Shown here piece by piece: positions 51,516-60,211 of a DNA stretch of 64,000 bases (position 1 is the stretch's first letter; the number at the start of each line of letters is the position of its first letter). The translations under genes were made by a program, and so were the position numbers. Where the stretch lies: positions 558,001 to 622,000 of the forward strand of contig NZ_CP051680.1 in assembly GCF_012849095.1 (NCBI RefSeq), read 5' to 3'. The notes under the pieces were generated by a model. It searched no databases. It was not told the DNA's origin and was given only the letters and a program-made list of their open reading frames with translations. The DNA comes from Cohnella herbarum. GTDB taxonomy: Bacteria > Bacillota > Bacilli > Paenibacillales > Paenibacillaceae.

Positions 51516-52507
51516 TAGAAGCGGGAATTATCGCCAGCGCGTTTATTATCGATCTGGCGGTCGGAGATCCGAGAGCGCTGCCTCACCCTGTCGTCGGGAT
51601 GGGATATATTATTCGTAAATTGGAGCGACCTTTGCGCAATTTGGCTAATCAGAGGTGGTTCCGCAAGCTTTGCGGCGGTTCCGGGTCTTCGAGGGGCAGA
51701 GCGTTGAAGATAGCCGGGGTCGCATATCCGATCGTGCTTGTCGGAGGTTCTTTCGCGCTTACTTGGCTGTTGATCGGTTTGTTATTCCGGTTACACCCTT
51801 GGCTCGCGTATGGGATGGAAGCTTGGCTGATCTCTACGACGATCGCGACACGCGGTTTAGGCGATGCCGGAATGGACATTTATCGTTTGCTTAAGCAACG
51901 GGATCTGCCGAAATCCAGGCATGCGTTGTCCATGATCGTAGGTCGCGATACGGATACGTTGGATGAAAGCGAGATTACGCGCGGGGCGGTAGAAACCGTA
52001 GCGGAAAATATCGTTGACGCCATCCTATCCCCGCTATTGTTCGCGTTAATCGGCGGCGCTCCGCTTGCCATGGCCTACCGTGCGGCGAATACGCTCGATT
52101 CGATGGTCGGCTATAAGAACGACAAATATCTCGATCTCGGTTGGGCATCGGCGCGCTTCGATGACGTAGCCAACTTTATTCCGGCTCGGCTCTCGGCGTT
52201 GTTCATCGCGATCGCCGCTTCGATGCTCCGCCTGCCGTTCAAGCGCTCTCTACGCACGGTGAACCGCGACGCCCGCCTGCATCCGAGTCCGAACAGCGGT
52301 TTCCCCGAATCCGCGGTAGCGGGAGCCTTGGGCGTACAGCTTGGCGGCCTCAACTATTACAAAGGCGTAGCATCGGACAGGGCTAGAATGGGCGAGCCCC
52401 TTCAACCGCTCAAGGCCGACCACATCAGGCTGACCGTTCGTCTCATGTATGTGAGCTCGACATTATTTTTGGTTTTGATAGTCGTTGCTGCCGCGCTGCT
52501 AAATTAA
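51512..52507 (+). CDS. cbiB: Adenosylcobinamide-phosphate synthase
   Basis: A 331-residue membrane enzyme that attaches aminopropanol phosphate to cobyric acid. Motifs DLAVGDPRALPHPVVGMG at the start, ETVAENIVDAILSPL in the middle and YKNDKYLDLGWASARFDD are family hallmarks. It needs the product of CobD. ATGA couples it to cbiZ and a terminator follows. Confidence 0.93.
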   Translation: MIEAGIIASAFIIDLAVGDPRALPHPVVGMGYIIRKLERPLRNLANQRWFRKLCGGSGSSRGRALKIAGVAYPIVLVGGSFALTWLLIGLLFRLHPWLAYGMEAWLISTTIATRGLGDAGMDIYRLLKQRDLPKSRHALSMIVGRDTDTLDESEITRGAVETVAENIVDAILSPLLFALIGGAPLAMAYRAANTLDSMVGYKNDKYLDLGWASARFDDVANFIPARLSALFIAIAASMLRLPFKRSLRTVNRDARLHPSPNSGFPESAVAGALGVQLGGLNYYKGVASDRARMGEPLQPLKADHIRLTVRLMYVSSTLFLVLIVVAAALLN

Positions 52508-52525
52508 AATACCGTATTCGATTAG

Positions 52526-52553
52526 GCGGCCCGTGGGGTCGCTATTTTTTTTA
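52526..52553 (+). terminator. Terminator of the cob operon
   Basis: GCGGCCC pairs with GGGTCGC (one G-U) around GTG, then TATTTTTTTT. Confidence 0.8.
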
Positions 52554-52629
52554 TAATAAAAGTGTAATGATAGAGCAAAACCGACGTCTAATTCCATATA
52601 AAGATCGCGGAAGCGGATGGGAGGGGCAA

Positions 52630-53160
52630 ATGGACGGATATTCGAAGATCGAGGAGTGGTTTCTGACCTATGGGTCCGATGTCCATCATTTCCTTGTCTA
52701 CTATACGGGCCAGAATCAGGTGGAGGACCTCGTTCAGGACGTGTTCGCGAAAGCGATGAAAGGTTTGCATCGTTTCGAAGGAAGATCGAGTCCGAAAACA
52801 TGGCTATTCTCAATCGCCCTTCGCGTTGCCATGGACGACCAGAGAAAGAGGAAGAGGATCGGGTTGCTAGGGCATCGATTGAGAAGAGAGCAAACGGTGT
52901 CCGTCCCGACTCCGGAGGAAATTCATTTTCATCGCGAGGATCTGCAAAGCGTGTATGTCTGTCTGATGAAGCTCAAGCGCACGTATAGAGACGTGTTGCT
53001 TCTGCGCGTGATGGAAGACTTCTCGGCTAACGAAACGGCGGAAATTCTGAATTGGACCGCTACTCGGGTTAACGTAACGTTACATCGGGCGATCAAGAAA
53101 CTACGAATCCAATACGAGTCGTTAGAAGGAGGCGGGAAACTTGCTACGGGAAGAGAATGA
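52630..53160 (+). CDS. ECF-type RNA polymerase sigma factor
   Basis: A 176-residue sigma factor with region 2 (VEDLVQDVFAKAMKGLHRFEGRSSPKTW in two parts) and region 4 (YRDVLLLRVMEDFSANETAEIL). The ATG at 52630 follows GGAGGGG; an earlier start at 52567 has no comparable site. It overlaps the next gene, a membrane protein likely to be its anti-sigma factor, by 20 nt. Confidence 0.88.
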   Translation: MDGYSKIEEWFLTYGSDVHHFLVYYTGQNQVEDLVQDVFAKAMKGLHRFEGRSSPKTWLFSIALRVAMDDQRKRKRIGLLGHRLRREQTVSVPTPEEIHFHREDLQSVYVCLMKLKRTYRDVLLLRVMEDFSANETAEILNWTATRVNVTLHRAIKKLRIQYESLEGGGKLATGRE

Positions 53161-54112
53161 GATGGACTTGCTTGAGCGGATCAGACAAATGCCCAGAAAG
53201 CAGTTGAGTGCGGATGCGGAGCAAACGATTCTTAGCAACCTTAGACGATTGAATGGGCAAAAGCAGCAGAATGTCAAGAAAAATAGAGTTTGGCAGAACG
53301 CGCTTCTTGTCGCTTCCGTTCCGGTATTGCTGGTATGCCTGTTTTTGATACCTGCTATTATGGAAAAATTTTCTTACAGCAATATGGTTTCCAAGAGTCC
53401 TCCGATATCCTCTAGCACTACGGAGTTGAGTCCTAAGTTTGATTTAGTCGCTAAAGACGGCAGCGTGATCTACTCCGATCGTCTCCGAGGCATTAAGGGT
53501 AAAATCGCATTTTCGGAAAATTACGAAATCGTAGCGAAGTCTTATGAGACGGTCTCGAAAATTTTCTGGTATGCATGGGGAGATCCTAGTCTGCTTAACA
53601 AAGCCCAATTGACGGCTACGGCGGTAAACCTGGATACGGGAGAGAAGTTTCTAGCCAATGAATCGACGCTCGGCAGCCCCATTAACGGGGCGGACGCTCA
53701 CGCGGTCACGAATTTCAATCCTTTTCCGAGCAAAGGAAAATGGAGATTGGACGTGATGCTTAACGAGCAGCCTTATGCTTCGATCGTCATTCCCGTAAAA
53801 GACGAATACATCCATACCGATACGGCCCGATTTCTAGTCTCCAAGGACGATGCGGTTACCGGGACTTTGACCACGCTACTCGTCGTACAGGGACACGACT
53901 TAGGCGATTCTGTAAAAGTACGCGCTTTTCCCTTTAATAACGAGGATGAGGTTCGCAGCTTCACGTTTCACAGCGGTGGTGAGTTTATTCAGGCTAACGA
54001 TCTGATTCCGATTACTCAGTTCTCGGGCAATCTGGAATTCGATACCCCCGGCAAATGGCAAATCGAGGTGAATGGCGAGAAAACGATCGTGAACGTTAGA
54101 GAAGGACGGTAA
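53141..54112 (+). CDS. Membrane-anchored putative anti-sigma factor
   Basis: A 323-residue protein: a cytoplasmic N-terminus of about 50 residues, one membrane segment (NALLVASVPVLLVCLFLIPA), and an external beta-rich domain of 240 residues. The TTG at 53141 has AAGGAGG 8 nt upstream, inside the sigma gene; the ATG at 53162 is a weaker option. The gene order and overlap suggest it holds the sigma factor, but no classical zinc anti-sigma motif is present. Confidence 0.72.
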   Translation: MLREENEMDLLERIRQMPRKQLSADAEQTILSNLRRLNGQKQQNVKKNRVWQNALLVASVPVLLVCLFLIPAIMEKFSYSNMVSKSPPISSSTTELSPKFDLVAKDGSVIYSDRLRGIKGKIAFSENYEIVAKSYETVSKIFWYAWGDPSLLNKAQLTATAVNLDTGEKFLANESTLGSPINGADAHAVTNFNPFPSKGKWRLDVMLNEQPYASIVIPVKDEYIHTDTARFLVSKDDAVTGTLTTLLVVQGHDLGDSVKVRAFPFNNEDEVRSFTFHSGGEFIQANDLIPITQFSGNLEFDTPGKWQIEVNGEKTIVNVREGR

Positions 54113-54208
54113 GTAAAGTTTGATAAAATAAGGTTGCCTTACACATAATTTACCTCTGATAAGCCCACACTGAATACGAATAAATTCCGTGGAAATGGGC
54201 TGATGCGT

Positions 54209-54874
54209 ATGTGTAATCGATATTCGTTAACGGCGGAGCTGTCGGATCTGACTGAGGATTTCCGCATCGACAGCGTTCATGTTCCCTATTTCATGCGTTA
54301 CAATATCGCGCCGACCCAACAGGTTCCGATTATTCAGCAGATCGGCGAAGAACGCTGCTTGAACCAGCACCGGTGGGGTTTAATGCCTTATTGGGGCAAA
54401 AACTCGATCAACGCGAACGTGGATACGCTGGGAGACCGGCAATATTTGCGAACGATGCTGACGAAGAAAAGATGCGTCGTTCCTTGCAGCGGATTCTACA
54501 TTTGGAAGCAGGAAGGCAAGAGCAAAAGCGCTTGGAGAGCCGTCCATCGGAAGAAAGCAACGTTCGCGATGCCGGGTATTTACGATGTATGGCTCGATTC
54601 GGAGAAAAACGAGTTTCCGATGTGCACCGTCATTACGAGGGGATCCGCATTCGATACCGACCACACGCTGCCGGTTATATTGGATGAAGAAGCGATGGAC
54701 TTGTGGCTCGATCCGAAGGAAACTCGGACGGAAATGCTTCAGTCGCTGCTTCAATCTCTGCCGGACGCCGATTTCAGAACCTACCCCGTGACGCCGTTCG
54801 TGGAAAATATCGCCTGGGAAACACCGGATTGCATCGCGGAAGTCCACTCGTCGTTGTCGCTCGTTAAAATCTAA
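54209..54874 (+). CDS. SOS response-associated (SRAP/YedK-type) protein
   Basis: A 221-residue SRAP protein. The ATG at 54209 gives Met-Cys at the N-terminus, needed because Cys2 forms the crosslink to abasic sites. Motifs MCNRYSLT, APTQQVP, RWGLMPYW and HTLPVILDEEAMDLWL are present. The usual Gly-Phe/Trp-Tyr-Glu-Trp segment reads GFYIWK, so the conserved Glu is replaced by Ile. Confidence 0.85.
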   Translation: MCNRYSLTAELSDLTEDFRIDSVHVPYFMRYNIAPTQQVPIIQQIGEERCLNQHRWGLMPYWGKNSINANVDTLGDRQYLRTMLTKKRCVVPCSGFYIWKQEGKSKSAWRAVHRKKATFAMPGIYDVWLDSEKNEFPMCTVITRGSAFDTDHTLPVILDEEAMDLWLDPKETRTEMLQSLLQSLPDADFRTYPVTPFVENIAWETPDCIAEVHSSLSLVKI

Positions 54875-54900
54875 CCGATTTTGAGTTCTTTGCGGAAAAG

Positions 54901-54936
54901 AAAAGCAGCTTCGCCACTGGCGTTGGCTGCTTTTTT
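54901..54936 (+). terminator. Terminator after the SRAP gene
   Basis: AAAAGCAGC pairs with GCTGCTTTT around a CGCC/GGCG inner hairpin, followed by more T. Confidence 0.88.
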
Positions 54937-55111
54937 ACGTGCGTCAAGCATGGGCGCAATCATAATTGTCGCTGCTTCATTGCGCGATCGCGCAATTAAT
55001 CGTGCGTAAGTTCCTTTACAATCTTGCGGAGCATACGGATTCGGTGAGATTTGCTTGAATGGTATGTTTACTAAGAAGTCATTCCAGTAGACATTCATAA
55101 GGAGCAACGAC

Positions 55112-57121
55112 ATGAACATTGTAACAAGAACGTTTCGAAGCTTGCTTGGCGTAACGCTCGTAATCGCTTTGACTATTCCGTCGAATAGTTATGCAAGTAC
55201 GCCGGCAACACAATCAAACGGGCCATCCGATCCCCATGAGGTCGAGAATTTTATGGACGGGTTTTTTCGACGGGCCGATGTGAAAACGATGCTCGTTGGC
55301 GCGGTAGTTGCAATAGTCAGCGGAGATAAGGTACAGCTTAATAAGGGGTATGGCTACTCTAATCTAAAGCTTCGGTCGCTTGTTGATCCCGACCGTACGT
55401 TGTTCCGGGTAGCTTCGATTTCGAAGACGATAACGGCAACGGCCGTGATGCAGCTTGCCGAACAAGGGAAGGTAGACCTTGATGCCGACGTGAACCGATA
55501 CATGGCAGGGGTTAGCATTCCTAATCGGACAGGGACGACATTAACGTTGAAGCATCTGTTGACCCATACAAGCGGCTTCGATTACACGGATGGGACGGAG
55601 GATGAGGGAGATCCTTCGGAAGCTCCGTTACCGTTGGAAAGCTTTGTGAAAGAGCAGCTGCCGACGGTCGTTCGCAAGCCTGGCGAAGCGTTCCGCTATG
55701 ATAACTACGGTTATGATGTGCTAGGTTATGCGGTTCAGAGCGTGACAGGCAAGCCTTTCGAAAAGGTTGCCGCTAACGAAATTTTTACCCCGCTCGGCAT
55801 GGTAAACAGCTCATTCGCGCTAACTCCGAATGTTCAATCCAGGATGGCAACTCCGTATGACGGAGAAGGGAATCCCCTTCCTCAGTATGCTACGATTCCG
55901 AGCATCTTGCCGGACGGGGGAATGATCTCGACGGGAGCGGATATGGCAAGGTTTATGCTGGCGCAATTAAACGGCGGCAAGGCGATCGGTTCCGGTTCTT
56001 CGATTCTGAACGCGACATCGATTAACGCTATGCAACGGCTAAGCGTCTCGATTCATCCCGGCATTCCGGGAGTCGGCTATGGATTCGAGTCATCGTATCC
56101 AAGCTTGAACAATGGTCAGTATGTGGTAGATAAAAGCGGTGTTTCCTCGGGGTTTCAATCCCACTTGTGGCTGCTTCCGGACCGTAAGGCGGGCCTGTTC
56201 GTGGCGCTGAATAGCACGCGGGATGCCAAGAAGCTTCGAGCGGCGCTGATTCAAGCTTTTATGGATCACTACTATCCTAAAACAAATGAAACTGAAACTT
56301 TGACTCCGCTTCATCTCAAGAGGCAGCAGCTTCAGCGGTTTGAAGGGGAATACAGCGACCTGAGAATGAAATATTTGCACTACGGGATCACGGCGCATGA
56401 CGACGGCTTAACCGTCAACGATTCTAATGGAGAGCATGAGCTTATTCCGATTGAACCTTTGCTATTTCGGGATTCAGAAGGCAAGCTTGCTGCTTTCAAA
56501 GAAGACGACAAGGGAAACATCGCTTATTTTTCCTACAGCAAGGCGGATAGTTGGTCCGAAAGATTGCCGGATAGAAAGCTCTACGCCGATGTGCCGGACA
56601 ATCATCCGTACGCAAAATTCATTTATTACGCACAGCAGCAGAGCCTGCTTCGGAAAGAGGAAGAACCGGCCTTCAGGCCGGAAGAGACTATAACGCGTGC
56701 CGAATTCGTTGGTCAATTAATGACTTTAGCCGGGGATCCGCTTTCTAATGAACCTAGTTTGTTCGTAGATACGAACAACCAACGCTATGCTTCCGAAATT
56801 CAAACCGCATTAGAATACGGCATCATCAAGGGGACGCCTGGGGGGCGATTCGAGCCAAACCGTCCAATGACTAGGCAAGAAGCGGCTATGGCGTTAACTC
56901 GCGCGCTTCTGATCGGTCTCGGTTCCGCGGGAGCCGTTCCGCTCGAAGCCGAATTAAAGGGAGATACCGACCCGTGGGCCATTAAAGGGGTGGAAAACGT
57001 GGTCGCGCGCGGCTACTATGGGCCGGAAGTCGTTAAGGATGCCGAGGGTAAGGTCGATTATCGTTCCAAACAGCCTATGCTTCGTCAAGAAGCCGCGGCT
57101 ATGTTTTACCGATTTCCGTAG
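55112..57121 (+). CDS. Beta-lactamase-fold serine hydrolase with S-layer homology domains
   Basis: A 669-residue exported protein with a signal peptide ending near SYAS. A class C beta-lactamase/esterase domain (residues 45-390) carries SISK (Ser-x-x-Lys), YDN (Tyr-x-Asn) and KSG motifs. Residues 505-669 hold three SLH-like repeats (RAEFVGQLM, RQEAAMALTRALL, RQEAAAMFYRF), which should anchor it to secondary wall polymers. AAGGAGCAACGAC precedes the ATG. A peptidase or esterase on the cell surface is likely. Confidence 0.88.
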   Translation: MNIVTRTFRSLLGVTLVIALTIPSNSYASTPATQSNGPSDPHEVENFMDGFFRRADVKTMLVGAVVAIVSGDKVQLNKGYGYSNLKLRSLVDPDRTLFRVASISKTITATAVMQLAEQGKVDLDADVNRYMAGVSIPNRTGTTLTLKHLLTHTSGFDYTDGTEDEGDPSEAPLPLESFVKEQLPTVVRKPGEAFRYDNYGYDVLGYAVQSVTGKPFEKVAANEIFTPLGMVNSSFALTPNVQSRMATPYDGEGNPLPQYATIPSILPDGGMISTGADMARFMLAQLNGGKAIGSGSSILNATSINAMQRLSVSIHPGIPGVGYGFESSYPSLNNGQYVVDKSGVSSGFQSHLWLLPDRKAGLFVALNSTRDAKKLRAALIQAFMDHYYPKTNETETLTPLHLKRQQLQRFEGEYSDLRMKYLHYGITAHDDGLTVNDSNGEHELIPIEPLLFRDSEGKLAAFKEDDKGNIAYFSYSKADSWSERLPDRKLYADVPDNHPYAKFIYYAQQQSLLRKEEEPAFRPEETITRAEFVGQLMTLAGDPLSNEPSLFVDTNNQRYASEIQTALEYGIIKGTPGGRFEPNRPMTRQEAAMALTRALLIGLGSAGAVPLEAELKGDTDPWAIKGVENVVARGYYGPEVVKDAEGKVDYRSKQPMLRQEAAAMFYRFP

Positions 57122-57130
57122 GGAAGAGAA

Positions 57131-57172
57131 TAGAGCAAACATGATCCTGCGGGCATGTTTGCTCTATTTCCT
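57131..57172 (+). terminator. Terminator after the SLH protein gene
   Basis: A 13-bp perfect stem (57131-57143 with 57154-57166, TAGAGCAAACATG) precedes TTTCC. Confidence 0.75.
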
Positions 57173-57216
57173 ATCTATCGGATAAGATCTGTTATACTCG
57201 AATTGGGTGATCGACA

Positions 57217-59439
57217 ATGATACAATCAAGCCTGTTTCAATTCAAGAGCAAAGCGGAAAGAGGGATTATTCTCTCTATCGTTTGTTTTGTTCTTTTTGCT
57301 TCCTATGTCCATTTAGTATCTATTAAAGCTCCTTACATAGGCATTGTTTTTTCTCAAGCTACGGCCACAAGCGGCGTCGTGATAGCGGTTAACGAAGGCG
57401 GAAAGGCATTGGACTGGGGAATACAGCCTGGCGACCGGCTTCTTTCCGCTGAAGGCAACCCCTATCCGAGATTATACGTAAAGGGCGCGGAGGCTGAATT
57501 AACGAAAGCCGTGAGCATCGTCGTGGAGAAGCGGGACGGGCAGCGACTCGTCTATAGAGCGGAAGCCCGACGGGCGGATTTCACCGTCATGGTCGTCTCC
57601 TTAATAATGGAGGCGATGCTGCTAGGCATTGGCTGGAATGCCGTTCGAGCCAAGCCGGAATCGCGAGTTATACGACAATTTTATACGTTAAATTATACGA
57701 TGGCTTTAATCGTGCTAACGATTTACTCCAGAGAGAAAAGCCTGTCCGACATCGTTGTCACCTCCTGCGCGATTTGGCTGCCTTATCTGATCTTTTCCTT
57801 TTATCTCCTGTTCGTGTTTCGCGCTATGCATTCCAGATTCGGTAAGCTGCTGCTCGCCATTCGAATGTATTCGATTGCCCTTTCCGCCTACATGATTTAT
57901 CTGATTGCCAGCAGCGGAGAGGTATCGAAGTGGGTTTCCGATCTCTTAAATCTGTCGACTGTGTTGACCCTTATTACGTTGGCGTGCATTACGCTCTTTT
58001 ATTGGAAATCGTTTCATCGATTAGAAAGAAACCAGCTCTTGCTGCTGTTCTCCGGGCTATTCTTGAGCATGACGCCGCTTACGTTCTTGTATGCGGTTCC
58101 GGTACTCCTCGGAAACGAGGCGATCATTCCGCTCAGTTACGCATTGATCGGTCTTCTTCCTTTCTCGGGATTATTGACCTATCTGCTCGTTGTCCGAAGC
58201 TTGTTAACGATGAAGATAAGTTCAAGAAGTTTGCTACATCATCGCCGGGCCGAGCGACTACGGGAGAACTGGATGTCGCAGCAGAAGCTGAGCTTGTCCA
58301 TTCGATTGTCGGAGAAGAAGATGATCCGAGATCGGATGAAAAGAGTAGCTTATAGCCTTCATGGCATGATGGATATCGGGGGAGTTTGCTTAATCTGGCG
58401 GCAAGATCGTCGTACTTATGCATATGCTACGAGAATCTACTCTGGAACGGAGAATGCGGTCGTTGCTGCCGGTAAGATCAGCGCGGAACAATTGGCGCAG
58501 CATTTTGGGTTCGATAAAGTAATCGCGCTTTCAGATGATAACGGGGAGCAGACGCTCGGATTCTTATGTCTAGGGTATTCGCCTAATCACTTGCGGTTAA
58601 CGGACGAAGAGGAGCAAATTCTATTCGAGGCGGGCGAGGATGCTGTTCGAATATTGACGGAAACGGCGCGCCTGTCCGAGTATTATAGAGATGATAGGCT
58701 AGCTAGGGAGCAGTTGATGCGAAGCGGGCGAACAATGTCCGACGTTTCGTATGATAGCGAGGCTCTGATGGAGGAGTTGGAGTCCCATCGAATGCGCACG
58801 ACCAATTTTCTTCATGATAACTTGCTGCAAAACTTGATTTTTTTATCGCGGGATTTGGAGGAGCTTCACGATTCGGGTTCGGCCTCCCAGGAAGAGGTCG
58901 CCGTTTGGCTAAAGTGCGTTTATGATTCCCAACGAGATATTCGAGCTTTATGCGACGAGTTATATCCTCCCATTATCGATGAAGGCAACCTGAAGGAAGC
59001 ACTGCAATGGCTGCTTAGGACGATGAAGGAAAAAGGCGATACGAGCGCGAATCTTCGATACGAGCTTAAGACGAAGGAGTTGGAGCGCGAGACGGTTAAG
59101 ATTGGCTTGTTCCGATCGATTCGGGAAATCGTCTATAACGTGTTCAAGCACGCTCAAGCGGAGAAGATGACGATTCATTTGTGGGAAGACGAACATACGA
59201 TTTATTGTGAAATAAAGGACAACGGACGGGGATTCGATGTATCGAAGGTGCTTGATTCGGCCGTTCCGGGCGAGCGTCGATTCGGACTTCTATCCGTGCA
59301 TAGTCAAATTCGCCGTCTCGGAGGGGATATCGACATTCATTCCGAGCTAGGCAGGGGAACCGCGGTGACGATTATCCTTCCGCTTGATAAGGAGGTTTAT
59401 GACGATGAAGATTTCGGAAAAGGAGCAACGGAAAATTAG
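57217..59439 (+). CDS. ComP-like sensor histidine kinase
   Basis: A 740-residue kinase. A first membrane segment is followed by a PDZ-like extracytoplasmic region (GVVIAVNEGGKALDWGIQPGDRLLS), then about seven membrane segments, a GAF-like stretch, a HisKA_3 phosphoacceptor (NFLHDNLLQNLIFL) and a HATPase domain (VYNVFKHAQA, NGRGFDV). This layout resembles ComP. The response regulator gene overlaps its end. No signal peptide precursor (ComX-like) is visible. Confidence 0.87.
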   Translation: MIQSSLFQFKSKAERGIILSIVCFVLFASYVHLVSIKAPYIGIVFSQATATSGVVIAVNEGGKALDWGIQPGDRLLSAEGNPYPRLYVKGAEAELTKAVSIVVEKRDGQRLVYRAEARRADFTVMVVSLIMEAMLLGIGWNAVRAKPESRVIRQFYTLNYTMALIVLTIYSREKSLSDIVVTSCAIWLPYLIFSFYLLFVFRAMHSRFGKLLLAIRMYSIALSAYMIYLIASSGEVSKWVSDLLNLSTVLTLITLACITLFYWKSFHRLERNQLLLLFSGLFLSMTPLTFLYAVPVLLGNEAIIPLSYALIGLLPFSGLLTYLLVVRSLLTMKISSRSLLHHRRAERLRENWMSQQKLSLSIRLSEKKMIRDRMKRVAYSLHGMMDIGGVCLIWRQDRRTYAYATRIYSGTENAVVAAGKISAEQLAQHFGFDKVIALSDDNGEQTLGFLCLGYSPNHLRLTDEEEQILFEAGEDAVRILTETARLSEYYRDDRLAREQLMRSGRTMSDVSYDSEALMEELESHRMRTTNFLHDNLLQNLIFLSRDLEELHDSGSASQEEVAVWLKCVYDSQRDIRALCDELYPPIIDEGNLKEALQWLLRTMKEKGDTSANLRYELKTKELERETVKIGLFRSIREIVYNVFKHAQAEKMTIHLWEDEHTIYCEIKDNGRGFDVSKVLDSAVPGERRFGLLSVHSQIRRLGGDIDIHSELGRGTAVTIILPLDKEVYDDEDFGKGATEN

Positions 59440-60061
59440 AGTCGTGTTGCTTGACGACCATCCCCTTGTCATGGAGGGCTTGAGAAATCGGTTAGAAAAG
59501 GAGCCCGATATCGAGGTTCCGAGAACCTTTGGCGATCCGCGAGAGCTGCTTGCCGGAATTGAAGACTGTCGGCCGGACGTGCTGATTATGGATATTTTCA
59601 TGCCACATATGAGCGGGTTTGAACTGGGCAGAGCGCTTAAGGAGCGGTATGGTCATTCTCTGAAAATTATTTTGTTGTCCGGCTACACTTACGATGAATT
59701 TTATAATAAAGCCTATGAGTTAGGCGTACATGCCTACTTGTCCAAGCAAAGCACGTATGCTCAGATCATTAACGCGATTAGGCAAAGTATGCTGGGACAC
59801 GCCCTTGTTTCCGAAAAGATGCTCGCGAAAGCGGTAGATCCTCTCACGCCCGCTGAGCTAGAGGTGCTGAAACAAGTGGCAGAGGAGAAGACCAACAAGG
59901 AAATAGCGCTATTGTTTTCCATTAGCCAACGAACCGTGGAGTACCATCTGAATGCAATAAACCAGAAGCTTGGAGTCAAGTCTCGAATCGGCGCCGTCGT
60001 GAAAGGGTACGAAACGGGTTTGCTGGGCTCTTTGCCGCTGACCGAGGACGATCAAAGATAA
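59405..60061 (+). CDS. NarL/ComA-like response regulator
   Basis: A 218-residue regulator with a receiver domain (VVLLDDHPLVMEGL, phosphoacceptor Asp in VLIMDIFMP) and a LuxR-type helix-turn-helix (LTPAELEVLKQVAEEKTNKE). The ATG at 59405 lies 9 nt after AAGGAGG; the ATG at 59399 is too near. It overlaps the kinase gene by 35 nt, so the pair is coupled. Confidence 0.9.
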   Translation: MKISEKEQRKIRVVLLDDHPLVMEGLRNRLEKEPDIEVPRTFGDPRELLAGIEDCRPDVLIMDIFMPHMSGFELGRALKERYGHSLKIILLSGYTYDEFYNKAYELGVHAYLSKQSTYAQIINAIRQSMLGHALVSEKMLAKAVDPLTPAELEVLKQVAEEKTNKEIALLFSISQRTVEYHLNAINQKLGVKSRIGAVVKGYETGLLGSLPLTEDDQR

Positions 60062-60211
60062 GCGCCAATCAGCCACAATCGCTTCAAGTCGAAAAATGTT
60101 GATTAAAGTCGATATCTATGGTTCAATTTGGATGAATCTCGTGAAATATATTCCAGCAGGGTCGGGGAGAATCATTGTCTTTTTTTGTGCTGGAAGAAAG
60201 AAGTGTGCGCT

